Counted from the first letter of the stretch, positions 35,430 to 43,564 are shown. The stretch is DNA of 64,000 nucleotides from Sphingomonas sp. LM7 (GCF_002002925.1 NZ_CP019511.1:3441001-3505000), one strand, 5' to 3'. Notes: generated by a model not told the origin, from the letters alone. Program-made: numbers and translations.

Positions 35430-35485
35430 AGACTATGCGGTGCGCGGCCGCCGTCAACGGCAAAACGGTTGGCGCTAACCTGGAT

Positions 35486-35857
35486 TTAAAAGAGCCTGCC
35501 GCCATTCGGCACCGCGGTGGTCGGCCGGAAGAGAACGACCTTGCCCTCGGCATCGGGAAAACCGAGCGTCAGCACTTCGGACATCACCGGCCCGATCTGC
35601 CGTGGGGGGAAGTTGACCACCGCCGCCACCTGCATCCCGGGCAGCTCGTCGAGGCGGTAATGCTCGGTGATCTGCGCCGAGGACCGCTTGCGGCCGATCA
35701 CCGGCCCGAAATCGATCAGCAGCTTGTAGGCGGGCTTGCGCGCCTCGGGAAACGGCAGCGCCTCGACGATCGTGCCGACGCGGATGTCGACGGCGAGGAA
35801 CTGGTCGAAGCCGATCGTATCGGCGGGCAGGGCGGAAGGGTCGTGATTCACGTGCAT
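35486..35857 (-). CDS. CsaA-like tRNA-binding protein
   Basis: A 123-residue OB-fold protein matching the CsaA/secretion-chaperonin group of tRNA-binding domains: FLAVDIRVGTIVEALPFPEA, YKLLIDFGPVIGRKRSSAQI, QVAAVVNFPPRQIGPVMSEV and the usual ending FRPTTAVPNGGRLF. Homologous domains bind the outside corner of tRNA in methionyl- and phenylalanyl-tRNA synthetases; CsaA has also been described as an export chaperone. The gene follows the ligase gene by 9 bp, so it may share the GFA-ligase transcript. Confidence 0.93.
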   Translation of the reverse strand: MHVNHDPSALPADTIGFDQFLAVDIRVGTIVEALPFPEARKPAYKLLIDFGPVIGRKRSSAQITEHYRLDELPGMQVAAVVNFPPRQIGPVMSEVLTLGFPDAEGKVVLFRPTTAVPNGGRLF

Positions 35858-35866
35858 GCCGCGCCC

Positions 35867-36877
35867 TTATCGCGCCGGCCCTGCCTCCGCCAAGGCTGCC
35901 TCGACGATCTCCGGCCGGGCCTCCTCGCCCAGTTGCTCCATCGTGCATTGACGTGGTGCCTTGTCGGGACGCCAGCGCAGGAAGCCGGTGCCGTGACGAA
36001 AGCGGCGGTTGGTGACATGGTCGTAGCGCACCTCGGCGACGAGTTCGGGGCGAAGCGGTTGCCATTCGGCGGAGCGCTCGGTCGACCAGCGGCTCGGTCC
36101 GCCCGGCGCATCGCCAGTGAAGCCGGGCGCTTCGACCAGCGCTTCCAGTTGCCCGGTCAGTACGGGTCGATCGGCGGCGGCGATCGCCGACGTGAAGCCG
36201 ACATGATGGAGCAGCCCGGCATCGTCGTAGAGCCCGAGGAGCAGCGAGCCGACTTCGCGCTTTTTGGCCGCATAGCGAAAGCCGCCGACCACGCAGTCGG
36301 CGGTGCGCAGCCGCTTGACCTTGAGCATCGCCCGCTCGCCTGCCCGGTAGACGTCGTCGCGGCGCTTGGCGATCACGCCGTCGAGCGCACCGCCCGAGGC
36401 GTCGAGCCAGCGCTGGGCGACCATACGGTCTTGGGTCAATGGCGACAGGCGCAGCGTGGCCGAGCGATGTCGCGCATGAAATGCCTCCAGCGCCGCGCGG
36501 CGTTCTGCCAGCGAGCGGCCGTCGAGCGCGCCTTGCTCCGACCACAGGCAATCGAACAGCATCAGCCGCGCCGGAGTCTCGGCGGAGAGCTTGCGGATGC
36601 GGCTCTCGGCGGGATGCAGCCGCATCTGCAGCGCGCCGAACGACAGGCTGGTGCCGACCGGGATCAGCAATTCGCCGTCGAGCACGATGCGCTCGACGGG
36701 CAGCGCAGCGATTGCCGCCGCCACTTCGGGGAAGTAGCGCGCCAGTGGCTTGCCCGATTTGGAGATCAGCGCGACATCCTCGCCCTGCTTGAACACCAGA
36801 CAGCGAAACCCGTCCCATTTGGGCTCGAACTGCCAGCCATCGTCGTCGGGGAGCACCTCGACGAGCCTGGCCTCCAT
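35867..36877 (-). CDS. ATP-dependent DNA ligase (LigC/LigD ligase-domain type)
   Basis: A 336-residue ligase. The adenylation Lys is residue 20 in WQFEPKWDGFRCLV. Further nucleotidyltransferase motifs are IVLDGELLIPV, LMLFDCLW, DGVIAKRRDDVYRAGERAML and the motif V-like MLKVKRLRTADCVV; the C-terminal third is the OB domain (ALVEAPGFTGDAPGGPSRW, LRPELVAEVRYDHVTNRRFR). No polymerase or nuclease domain is attached and no ku gene is nearby. It begins 20 bp after the GFA stop and so belongs to a unit that starts beside a LexA-type box. A role in break or base-excision repair is likely, but the exact pathway is unknown. Confidence 0.93.
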   Translation of the reverse strand: MEARLVEVLPDDDGWQFEPKWDGFRCLVFKQGEDVALISKSGKPLARYFPEVAAAIAALPVERIVLDGELLIPVGTSLSFGALQMRLHPAESRIRKLSAETPARLMLFDCLWSEQGALDGRSLAERRAALEAFHARHRSATLRLSPLTQDRMVAQRWLDASGGALDGVIAKRRDDVYRAGERAMLKVKRLRTADCVVGGFRYAAKKREVGSLLLGLYDDAGLLHHVGFTSAIAAADRPVLTGQLEALVEAPGFTGDAPGGPSRWSTERSAEWQPLRPELVAEVRYDHVTNRRFRHGTGFLRWRPDKAPRQCTMEQLGEEARPEIVEAALAEAGPAR

Positions 36878-36897
36878 GGGCTCGATGTCGTCGGGGC

Positions 36898-37248
36898 TCA
36901 GCTGCTCGCCCCGTCATAATGCGTGACCTCGAGCGTATCGAGGTCGATGCCATCGGCGCAGCGCAGGTTGATTTCGACCATCGGCTTGCCGTCGGGGCCG
37001 ACGCCCTCGGCAAACGGCGCCGCGCCGCACGTCTTGCAGAAGTGATGCCCGATCACATGCTTGTTGAACTTGTACGTGGCGACGTCGTCGCGCGTGCCGT
37101 TCAGCGTGAATTTGTCGGGCGTGGTAAAATGGTGGAGCGAGGCCTTGCGCCGGCAGATCGAGCAATTGCACGCCAGCGCCGTGGCGGGCGGATCCTCATC
37201 CACCGTATAGGCGATCGCGCCGCAATGGCAGCTTCCGGTGAACGGCAT
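36898..37248 (-). CDS. GFA/CENP-V family zinc protein
   Basis: A 116-residue protein of the glutathione-dependent formaldehyde-activating/CENP-V fold. Zinc ligands appear as CHCGAI (residues 7-9), ACNCSICRRKA and CKTCGAAPF. Despite the name, most members are not shown to act on formaldehyde. The start at 37248 has GGGAGAG upstream and removes a 20-residue nonconserved extension. It is the first gene of a unit with the DNA ligase and is divergent from the SOS-boxed endonuclease gene, so LexA might influence it from 68 bp upstream. Confidence 0.92.
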   Translation of the reverse strand: MPFTGSCHCGAIAYTVDEDPPATALACNCSICRRKASLHHFTTPDKFTLNGTRDDVATYKFNKHVIGHHFCKTCGAAPFAEGVGPDGKPMVEINLRCADGIDLDTLEVTHYDGASS

Positions 37249-37307
37249 CTCATCTCTCCCTGGTCGGTAAACGTCCCTGCGCGCAGCATGATCCGTCGGC
37301 TGCGCCA

Positions 37308-37336
37308 TTGCGAATGTTCTTCGTATGTTCTAAATT
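37308..37336 (+). promoter_or_regulatory. LexA-type box inside a predicted leaderless promoter
   Basis: TTGCGA (37308-37313), a 17-bp spacer and TAAATT (37331-37336) form a promoter; the spacer contains GTTC (37316-37319), seven bases and GTTC (37327-37330), the alphaproteobacterial LexA pattern. The -10 lies 7 bp before the endonuclease ATG, predicting a transcript start at the codon. The site may also affect the divergent GFA-ligase unit. Confidence 0.75.
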
Positions 37337-37343
37337 GCTTCTC

Positions 37344-38027
37344 ATGCAAACGGGTTTCGGGTTCAATGGACACGACGATCTCGCCCACTGGCATGCGTTG
37401 CTGGCCCCGGTGGGTGCGGTGGCCGGCCCGTTGCCGCGCCGTTCGCCGATCGGGGCGTTGATCAAGTCGATGATCAGTGGACGGACGCGGGATGCCGTCT
37501 CGCTCGCGGCCTATGACTGCCTGGTCGGCGCGTTCGGGACGCCCGGGCGGGTGCTGGCGGCGGGCCGCGACGAAGTGTTGCGCTGCATCGGCGCAGTCAC
37601 CCATGCCGAGGACAAAGCCGGCTATGTCGTCGACTCGCTTGGCCGGATCGCGGCGGAGCGCAGGAGCTTCGACTTGTCCTTCCTCGGCGTGCCGCCGGTC
37701 GGCGAGGCGCTCGCCTGGCTCGAGCGGCTACCCGGAGTCGGTCGCAAGGTCGCCGCCGCGACGCTCAACGGCAGCACGCTCGATCGCCCGGTATTGATCG
37801 TCGACAGCCATGTCCTGCGCGTGCTCCAGCGGCTGGGCTTCGTGCACCGGCACGCCGAGGCTCGTGCGGCCAGCGAAGCGGTGACCGCGGCGATGCCCGA
37901 ATGGCAGGGCCGTGACTTTCTCGACTTCCACATCGCCACCAAGAAGCTCGGCCAGACGCTCTGCCGTTTCGACGCGCCCGCATGCGAACGCTGCCCGCTT
38001 CGCGCCGATTGCCGCGCGCATTGTTGA
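37344..38027 (+). CDS. nth: endonuclease III-like DNA glycosylase with [4Fe-4S] cluster
   Basis: A 227-residue HhH-GPD glycosylase. The helix-hairpin-helix [17 protein letters not shown] contains the catalytic Lys (about 135), implying lyase activity; the general-base Asp (about 154) is in [10 protein letters not shown]. The C-terminus has the iron-sulfur spacing C-x6-C-x2-C-x5-C ([17 protein letters not shown]). It excises oxidised pyrimidines in endonuclease III relatives. This member is more divergent than a housekeeping Nth ([20 protein letters not shown] at the start), so it may be a specialised paralogue. ATG 37344 lacks a ribosome-binding site, as the LexA-type promoter predicts. Confidence 0.9.
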   Translation: MQTGFGFNGHDDLAHWHALLAPVGAVAGPLPRRSPIGALIKSMISGRTRDAVSLAAYDCLVGAFGTPGRVLAAGRDEVLRCIGAVTHAEDKAGYVVDSLGRIAAERRSFDLSFLGVPPVGEALAWLERLPGVGRKVAAATLNGSTLDRPVLIVDSHVLRVLQRLGFVHRHAEARAASEAVTAAMPEWQGRDFLDFHIATKKLGQTLCRFDAPACERCPLRADCRAHC

Positions 38028-38031
38028 CAGC

Positions 38032-38754
38032 ATGGCCCGGCTTTCCGACACGAAGGCGATGGGCGAGGTCAAACTACATCCAAGCTGGCGCGAACCGCTG
38101 AAGGGCGAGTTCGCCGACCCGTATATGGAGACGCTCAAGGCGTTCCTCGTCGCCGAGAAGGCTGCGGGCAAGCGCATCTTCCCCGCGGGTGGCGAGTGGT
38201 TCCGCGCGCTCGACCTGACGCCGCTCGAACAGGTACGCGTCGTCATCCTCGGCCAGGACCCCTATCATGGCGAGGGGCAGGCGCACGGGCTGTGCTTCTC
38301 GGTCAAGCCCGGCGTCCGGACGCCGCCGAGCTTGGTGAATATCTACAAGGAGATGGAGGCCGATCTCGGCATCCCGCGCGCGCGGCACGGCTTTCTCGAA
38401 CATTGGGCGGAACAGGGCGTGCTGCTGCTCAACGCCGTGCTAACCGTGCAGATGAGCATGGCCGCGTCGCATCAGGGGCGCGGCTGGGAGCGGTTCACCG
38501 ACGCCGTGATCCGGCTGGTCAATGCCAAGCCCGAGCCGGTGGTGTTTCTGCTCTGGGGTAGCCACGCGCAGAAAAAGGCGGCGTTCGTCGATTCGATCGA
38601 CAAGGGCGGCCGGCATCTGGTGCTCAAGGCGCCGCATCCCTCGCCGCTTTCCGCGCATTCGGGGTTCTTCGGCAGCCGGCATTTCTCGAAGGCGAACGAA
38701 TTTCTGGCCAGCCACGGCCAGAAGCCGATCGATTGGGCGCTGCCCGATCTGTGA
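38032..38754 (+). CDS. ung: uracil-DNA glycosylase (family 1)
   Basis: A 240-residue Ung. The water-activating Asp is about residue 76 in [20 protein letters not shown], and the His loop is [19 protein letters not shown] (about 202). [10 protein letters not shown] and the Phe stacking block are also present. It removes uracil from DNA after cytosine deamination or dUTP misincorporation. It starts 4 bp after the endonuclease stop, so it would share the SOS-type promoter; ATG 38059 is an alternative start. A second uracil-directed enzyme, the UdgX fusion, lies elsewhere in the window. Confidence 0.96.
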   Translation: MARLSDTKAMGEVKLHPSWREPLKGEFADPYMETLKAFLVAEKAAGKRIFPAGGEWFRALDLTPLEQVRVVILGQDPYHGEGQAHGLCFSVKPGVRTPPSLVNIYKEMEADLGIPRARHGFLEHWAEQGVLLLNAVLTVQMSMAASHQGRGWERFTDAVIRLVNAKPEPVVFLLWGSHAQKKAAFVDSIDKGGRHLVLKAPHPSPLSAHSGFFGSRHFSKANEFLASHGQKPIDWALPDL

Positions 38755-38838
38755 CTGTGGTCACCCGCCGTTAATCCCCGGGCTGGCACGGCACGAAAAC
38801 TCTGCTAAGTATCTGCGCAATCTAGGAAAGATTTGACG

Positions 38839-40281
38839 ATGCGGGTGCCCGTTTCTGCCGTGCTGAGCCTGGCGATGATCCTTTCGGCGTGCGGCGGCGG
38901 AGGCGGCGGCAGTGCCGGCTCGATCATGACGCCGCCGGTGACCGGGGCGACGCCCACGCCGAGCCCGACGACCGCCACCTGCTCGCTGCGCGCGCGGCAG
39001 GATTGGGCGGCGGCGCAGCTGAACGAATGGTATCTGTTCCCCGAGACGCTGCCCGCCAGCCTCAGCCCCGCGCCCTATGCCAATGTCGGCGATTATGTCG
39101 ACGCGCTCACCGCCACCGCACGGGCGCAGGGGCGCGACCGTTATTTCACTTATGTCACCTCGATTGCCGAGGAGAATGCCTATTATGCCTCCGGCTCCAG
39201 CGCGGGCTTCGGCTTCCGTCTCTCTTATGATTCGGCGGCCAACCGCGTGTTCGTCGCCGAGGCATTCGAGGGCACGCCGGCGCTGAACGCAGGAATCGAT
39301 CGAGGCACCGAGATCGTCGCGATCGGCACCGGCGCCGCCGATCTCCGCACCGTCAGCGCGATCATGGCGAGCCAGGGCGCCGCGGGCGTGACCGAAGCGC
39401 TCGGGCCCACCACTGCCGGCACGACGCGCGTGCTGCGGGTGAGCGATGCCGCGGGCACCCGCGAGGTCACCGTCGCCAAGGCCGATTATGTGCTGACGCC
39501 GGTATCGTCGCGTTACGGCGCCAAGATTCTCGACGATGGCGGGCGCAAGGTCGGTTATCTCAACCTGCGCACCTTCATCTCGACTGCCGATCCGGCGCTG
39601 CGTGCGGCCTTCGCGCAGTTCAAGGCGGCGGGCGTTACCGAAGTGATCGTCGACCTGCGCTACAATGGCGGCGGGCTCGTCTCGATCGCCGAGCTTATGG
39701 GCGACCTGATGGGCGCCAATCGCGCGACCAGCGATGTGTTCAGCTACACCAGCTTCCGGCCCGAGAAATCGGCGCAGAACGACACCCGCTTCTTCCAGCC
39801 CAAGACCGAATCGATCGCGCCGACTCGCCTGGCCTTTATCGGCACCGGCGGCACTGCCTCGGCGAGCGAGCTCGTCGTCAACGCCTTCATTCCGTATCTC
39901 CATGCCAATGCGGCGCTGATCGGCACCAACACCTATGGCAAGCCGGTCGGGCAGATCGCGATCGACCGGGCAGCGTGCGACGATCGCCTGCGGGTGATCG
40001 CCTTCGCGACTCAGAATGCCGCGCGCCAAGGCAATTATTTCAGCGGCCTCGCCGGCACCGTCGAGGCGAGCTGCCGCGCGGGCGACGACATCGCCTATCC
40101 GCTGGGCGATGCGCGCGAAGCTTCGACCAGGGCGGCGCTCGATTTCCTCGCGGGGCGCAGCTGCACCGCGATCTCGGCGGGCGGACAGTCCACGCTGGCA
40201 CTACGTAACGCTGCCCCGCGCGAACTGCTCACGCCGGCGCGGCCGAGTACCGCCCAGCGCGAAGTGCCCGGAGCCTTCTGA
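38839..40281 (+). CDS. S41 family peptidase, predicted lipoprotein
   Basis: A 480-residue protein with a lipoprotein signal (LAMILSACGGGG, lipobox Cys near residue 20) followed by a Gly/Ser/Thr-Pro linker. The body has an S41 N-terminal helical part (QDWAAAQLNEWYLFPETLPA), a PDZ-like region (FRLSYDSAANRVFVAEAF and TPALNAGIDRGTEIVAIGTG) and the protease core with YNGGGLVSIAELMGDLMGAN and the catalytic Ser in GGTASASELVVNAF. This is a tail-processing-protease relative anchored in the envelope. AGGAAAG precedes the ATG. Targets are unknown. It ends 3 bp from the convergent divK gene. Confidence 0.88.
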   Translation: MRVPVSAVLSLAMILSACGGGGGGSAGSIMTPPVTGATPTPSPTTATCSLRARQDWAAAQLNEWYLFPETLPASLSPAPYANVGDYVDALTATARAQGRDRYFTYVTSIAEENAYYASGSSAGFGFRLSYDSAANRVFVAEAFEGTPALNAGIDRGTEIVAIGTGAADLRTVSAIMASQGAAGVTEALGPTTAGTTRVLRVSDAAGTREVTVAKADYVLTPVSSRYGAKILDDGGRKVGYLNLRTFISTADPALRAAFAQFKAAGVTEVIVDLRYNGGGLVSIAELMGDLMGANRATSDVFSYTSFRPEKSAQNDTRFFQPKTESIAPTRLAFIGTGGTASASELVVNAFIPYLHANAALIGTNTYGKPVGQIAIDRAACDDRLRVIAFATQNAARQGNYFSGLAGTVEASCRAGDDIAYPLGDAREASTRAALDFLAGRSCTAISAGGQSTLALRNAAPRELLTPARPSTAQREVPGAF

Positions 40282-40284
40282 GGC

Positions 40285-40737
40285 TCAGGTTTCAGGCGTC
40301 TCTTCCGAAGGCGGGACCTCGGCGGGCTGGGGCTCGTCGGCAATTTCGGGTTCGGGCTCGGGCTCCGAGTCGGGCGGAATCAGCGCGCGGACTTCTTCCA
40401 TGAAGCGCACCAGCGAGATCGGCTTGGAAACATAGGCGTTGGCGCCCGCCGCGCGGATGCGGTCCTCGTCCTCGCGGCCGGCATAGGCGGTGACTGCCAT
40501 GATCGGAATCGCGCGGAGTCCCGCGTCGAGCTTCATCTCGCGGATCAAATCGAAGCCGGTGACGTGCGGCATCTGGATGTCCATCACGATCAGGTCGGGT
40601 GCGAACTCATGCGCCTTGGCCACGGCCTCGCGCCCGTCGACCACCGGCTCCGCGGCAAAATCGTGCGCGCGCAGCAGATCGCAGAAGAGCTTCAGATTGA
40701 GTTCGTTGTCCTCGACAACGAGAACCCTTTTTGCCAC
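40285..40737 (-). CDS. divK: DivK-like single-domain response regulator with acidic tail
   Basis: A 150-residue receiver. Residues 1-122 match DivK: KRVLVVEDNELNLKLFCDLL, the phospho-acceptor Asp in PDLIVMDIQMPHVTGFDLI, the Thr in IPIMAVTAYAGREDEDRIRA and YVSKPISLVRFMEEVRAL. In Caulobacter DivK relays between DivJ, PleC and the DivL-CckA pathway to set cell polarity. Here about 28 extra residues of Pro/Glu-rich sequence follow, which typical DivK lacks. The start is GTG 40737 with GAGG 7 nt upstream. The divergent DUF3572 gene is a known neighbour of divK. Confidence 0.9.
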   Translation of the reverse strand: MAKRVLVVEDNELNLKLFCDLLRAHDFAAEPVVDGREAVAKAHEFAPDLIVMDIQMPHVTGFDLIREMKLDAGLRAIPIMAVTAYAGREDEDRIRAAGANAYVSKPISLVRFMEEVRALIPPDSEPEPEPEIADEPQPAEVPPSEETPET

Positions 40738-40773
40738 GCGCTGACCTCGTTCAAGTTGGAGACGGTTTAGGCG

Positions 40774-41040
40774 ATGCCGATGGCGGAAACAAACGCAGAG
40801 GCGATTGCGCTCCAAGCTTTGGTCTGGACGCTCGGCGATCCGGCACGCGCCTCGCGATTGCTGGACCTTACCGGCCTCGATCCAGGCGAGCTTCGCGAGC
40901 GCGCCGGCGAGCCTGCATTGCTCGCCGCGACGCTGGGTTTCCTCGAGTCGTACGAGCCGGATCTGGTTGCCTGCGCCGACGCGCTGGGCGTTGCGCCGAC
41001 CGATCTCGTCGCCGCACGAAGCAAGCTGGAGCGCGCATGA
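40774..41040 (+). CDS. DUF3572 family protein
   Basis: An 88-residue all-helical protein: ETNAEAIALQALVWTLGDPA, RLLDLTGLDPGELRERAGEP and ATLGFLESYEPDLVACADAL. This matches DUF3572, found beside divK in many alphaproteobacteria; its function is unknown. It starts 36 bp from the divergent divK gene and its stop overlaps the next ATG (ATGA), so it heads a short unit with a HAD-type hydrolase and possibly RidA. Confidence 0.9.
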   Translation: MPMAETNAEAIALQALVWTLGDPARASRLLDLTGLDPGELRERAGEPALLAATLGFLESYEPDLVACADALGVAPTDLVAARSKLERA

Positions 41041-41672
41041 AACCTCTGTTGATCACCGATTGCGACGAAGTCCTGCTTCACATGGTCCGCCATTTCGGCA
41101 GCTGGCTGGACGAGGCGCACGACATTGATTTCCTTCCCAACGGCGGCGATTTCGCCACGTCGATGCGGCGCCGCGCGGATCAAGCCTTGGTCGAGCGCGA
41201 GCAGATGTGGGCGCTGCTCGACGGCTTCTTTCCCGAGCAGATGGACCGCCAGACGCTGGTCCCGCATGCCCGCGAGGCTTTGGCGGCGCTTGCCGAGCAT
41301 GCCGAGATCATCGTGCTGACCAATCTGGGCGATCATTGCCGCGACCATCGCATCGCCCAGCTCGCCACGCACGGCATCGCCCACCGAGTCGAATGCAATC
41401 AGGGTCCCAAGGGACCGCCGGTGGCGAAGCTGGTCGCAGAGATGGGCGCGCCGGTCGCCGTGTTCGTAGATGATCTCGCGGTCCACCACGAATCGGTCGC
41501 GAAGCACGCCCCGCATGTCCATCGTCTGCACATGATCGCCGAGCCCAGCCTGGCGCCCAGCGTCCCGCCCGCGCCGCACGCAAATGCGCGGATCGACGAT
41601 TGGAGCGAGGCGCTAGGCTGGATCGAGGCGCGCTTTGCCGCGGGCTTGACCGCCGATGCCGCGAATGGTTGA
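41037..41672 (+). CDS. HAD superfamily hydrolase
   Basis: A 211-residue haloacid-dehalogenase-like phosphatase. Motif I is LLITDCDEVLL (nucleophile Asp in the D-x-D like DCD), motif II IIVLTNLGD and motif III/IV around GPPVAKLVAEMG then AVFVDDLAVHHESV. Cap insertions are small, so substrates could be small metabolites or proteins. The ATG is coupled to the DUF3572 stop. The preserved DxD motif suggests activity, but the substrate is unknown. Confidence 0.88.
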   Translation: MKPLLITDCDEVLLHMVRHFGSWLDEAHDIDFLPNGGDFATSMRRRADQALVEREQMWALLDGFFPEQMDRQTLVPHAREALAALAEHAEIIVLTNLGDHCRDHRIAQLATHGIAHRVECNQGPKGPPVAKLVAEMGAPVAVFVDDLAVHHESVAKHAPHVHRLHMIAEPSLAPSVPPAPHANARIDDWSEALGWIEARFAAGLTADAANG

Positions 41673-41681
41673 GCACGGCGC

Positions 41682-42149
41682 ATGACCCAAGCAATCGACG
41701 CGAAGCTGGCCGAGCTCGGCCTGTCCCTCCCCGAAGCAGCGGCTCCGGTCGCGGCCTATGTCCCTGCCGTCGAGGCAGGCGGCCTGCTCCATGTCTCGGG
41801 GCAGCTGCCGTTCAAGGACGGCGCGCTGATGACCGGCCGGCTCGGCGAGGATCGCGAGCTGGAATTCGGCCAGGAAGCCGCACAGCGCTGCGGGCTGATG
41901 CTGGTCGCGCAGATCAAGAAGGCGCTCGGCGGCGATCTGAGCCGAGTCGAGCGCATCGTCAAGCTCGGCGTGTTCGTCAATTCCGCTGCCGGCTTCACCG
42001 ACCAGCCCAAGGTCGCCAACGGCGCCTCTGAGCTGATGCAGGCGCTGTTCGGCGACGCCGGGCTGCATGCCCGCAGCGCCGTGGGCGTGCCCGTGCTGCC
42101 GCTCGGCGCAGTGGTCGAAGTCGATGCGGTGGTAGCGATCCGCAGCTGA
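41682..42149 (+). CDS. RidA/YjgF/YER057c family protein
   Basis: A 155-residue Rid-type protein. Visible features are LLHVSGQLPFKDGALMTGRL, QEAAQRCGLMLVAQIKKALG, RVERIVKLGVFVNSAAGFTD and the active-site Arg in LHARSAVGVPVLPLGAVVEV. RidA-type proteins hydrolyse reactive enamine/imine intermediates from PLP enzymes; the broader clade has diverse roles. It is 9 bp downstream of the HAD gene. The 155-residue length and the extended N-terminus place it in a Rid subgroup other than classical 128-residue RidA. Confidence 0.92.
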   Translation: MTQAIDAKLAELGLSLPEAAAPVAAYVPAVEAGGLLHVSGQLPFKDGALMTGRLGEDRELEFGQEAAQRCGLMLVAQIKKALGGDLSRVERIVKLGVFVNSAAGFTDQPKVANGASELMQALFGDAGLHARSAVGVPVLPLGAVVEVDAVVAIRS

Positions 42150-42154
42150 CCGCT

Positions 42155-42174
42155 CTGTTGCGGCTCAGCAACAG
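42155..42174 (+). terminator. inverted repeat after the RidA gene
   Basis: CTGTTGC (42155-42161) and GCAACAG (42168-42174) form a 7-bp stem with a six-base loop just after the stop codon. It lacks a T tract, so it is at best a weak terminator or a 3'-end stabilising structure. Confidence 0.4.
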
Positions 42175-42312
42175 TTCCTCACGATCGAGCAACAAAGCGG
42201 CAAATAATGTTGTGCGGCGCAGCGCGATCCGGCAGTGATCTCGCGCTGATCGCAAGCACGCGCATGGCTTTTCGAGCTGGAGACGCAGGCGACGATCGGC
42301 AGCAGGTGGGGA

Positions 42313-42333
42313 CCCTTTGAGAATCAGAAAGGG
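42313..42333 (+). promoter_or_regulatory. hairpin covering the porin ribosome-binding site
   Basis: CCCTTT (42313-42318) can pair with AAAGGG (42328-42333), loop GAGAATCAG. AAGGG is the only good ribosome-binding site for the porin ATG at 42340. The weak stem may act as a switch or merely be local structure. Confidence 0.4.
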
Positions 42334-42339
42334 ATTTCC

Positions 42340-43092
42340 ATGCAGTTTTCGAAGATCACTCTCGCCGGGCTCATGCTTGCGGCGGCCACACCTGCCCTTG
42401 CGCAGGACGAAGCCGAGCCGGCGCCGGCGATCACGGTCACCGGTGCGGTGACGGGGACGACGGACTACCGCTTCCGCGGCCTCACCCAGACCGACAAGAA
42501 GGTCGCGCTCCAGGGCACCGTCAACATCAACCATGAGTCGGGCTTCTATGTCGGCACCTGGGCGTCGACGCTCGACGACACGGTTTCGCTGCCCGGCTAT
42601 GGCGATGCCGAAATCGATCTCTATGCCGGCTATACCAAGACGCTCGACAGCGGCATCGGGTTCGACGGCGGCATGCTCTATTACTATTATCCGGGCGGCG
42701 CGAAGGGCCTGGCTACCGATTTCTTCGAGCCGTACGCCTCGGTGATGTACACGATGGGGCCGGTGACCGCGAAGGTCGGCGCCAACTATGCCTGGAGCGG
42801 CCAATCGGGCCTGGCCGACCAGGACAGCCTGTATCTCCGCGGCGACCTTACCGTCGGCATCCCCAACACCCCGGTGAGCGTGCTCGGCCATATCGGCCAC
42901 ACCGACGGACAGCTCGGCATCCTCGCGCCCGACGCCAAATACACCGACTGGTCGCTCGGCGCCGAAATCGCCCAGCAGTTCGTCAAGCTCGGCGTCCAAT
43001 ATGTCGACACCGACATCACCAACGACGCGGGCTATGCCGATGCGATCGGCGCCGATCCGAAGGTGCTCTTCTATCTGACGCTCAGCTTCTGA
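42340..43092 (+). CDS. TorF family putative porin (TIGR02001)
   Basis: A 250-residue outer-membrane beta-barrel protein. The signal peptide ends LAAATPALAQ (residue 22). The barrel starts with TVTGAVTGTTDYRFRGLTQT and has the usual alternation of aromatic strands (GFYVGTWASTL, GFDGGMLYYYYPGGA, YASVMYTMGPVTAKVGANYA). The last strand ends in Phe (KVLFYLTLSF), the BAM recognition signal. The family often accompanies ammonium or organic nitrogen genes but none is adjacent here. A strong terminator follows. Confidence 0.9.
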   Translation: MQFSKITLAGLMLAAATPALAQDEAEPAPAITVTGAVTGTTDYRFRGLTQTDKKVALQGTVNINHESGFYVGTWASTLDDTVSLPGYGDAEIDLYAGYTKTLDSGIGFDGGMLYYYYPGGAKGLATDFFEPYASVMYTMGPVTAKVGANYAWSGQSGLADQDSLYLRGDLTVGIPNTPVSVLGHIGHTDGQLGILAPDAKYTDWSLGAEIAQQFVKLGVQYVDTDITNDAGYADAIGADPKVLFYLTLSF

Positions 43093-43104
43093 TCGTCCGA
43101 CAGC

Positions 43105-43142
43105 AAAGGCCGGCCTGCTCGCCCGAGCAGGCCGGCCTTTTC
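43105..43142. terminator. strong bidirectional terminator
   Basis: AAAGGCCGGCCTGCTCG and CGAGCAGGCCGGCCTTTT form a stem of about 16 bp with a tiny loop, with T residues on the plus strand and A residues before the stem so that it can act on either strand. It serves the porin gene and the convergent lspA-operon end at 43151. Confidence 0.92.
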
Positions 43143-43150
43143 ATGCGTGC

Positions 43151-43564
43151 TTATTGCGGCGTCGTGGCCCGCGCGGTCTGGCCGTCGCCTTCGGGGGCGG
43201 CGATGATGTCGCGCGTGGTCGAGCCCTTGTCGACGACGTTGGTCGTCGGGCTGCCGGCAGTGCTGCGCGCACCCGGCTCCGCGGCGGTACGGCCGGCGGC
43301 GTCGAGCGTCGCGTTCTCCGACGCGCTGCGAGCCTGCGACCCGCCGAACAGCGCGTCGAGCGCCTGGTTCGACGGCGTGGTGTCCTGCGGGCGGGGGGCG
43401 CCCGGACGCGGCGGCACCAGCGCGAAATCGGGCGGAATCACCAGCGGCGCGGCGCGCGCGACGGCGAATTCATCGGGACGCGCGCGGTCATAGCCGTTCT
43501 TGCCGCAGGCGGAGAGCGAGCCGGCGAGCGCGATGCCCGCAGCGACGGTGATCAACTTACGCAT
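43151..43564 (-). CDS. DUF3035 (BamF-like) lipoprotein
   Basis: A 137-residue lipoprotein (signal ending LAGSLSACG, Cys near 20). The DUF3035 mark is RARPDEFAVARAAPLVIPPD followed by FALVPPRPGAP; the rest is Ser/Thr/Ala-rich and probably flexible. Homologues are associated with the BAM outer-membrane assembly complex in alphaproteobacteria. ATG 43564 is preferred because GGAGA lies 9 nt upstream; ATG 43573 is the alternative. The start overlaps the lspA 3' end, which fits, since LspA is the signal peptidase that would process this protein. Confidence 0.88.
   Translation of the reverse strand: MRKLITVAAGIALAGSLSACGKNGYDRARPDEFAVARAAPLVIPPDFALVPPRPGAPRPQDTTPSNQALDALFGGSQARSASENATLDAAGRTAAEPGARSTAGSPTTNVVDKGSTTRDIIAAPEGDGQTARATTPQ

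Noticed and set aside
38760..38838. TGGCAC stretch before the S41 lipoprotein as a sigma-54 promoter
   Set aside because: The matching -12 element (TTGCA-like) is missing at the required distance.
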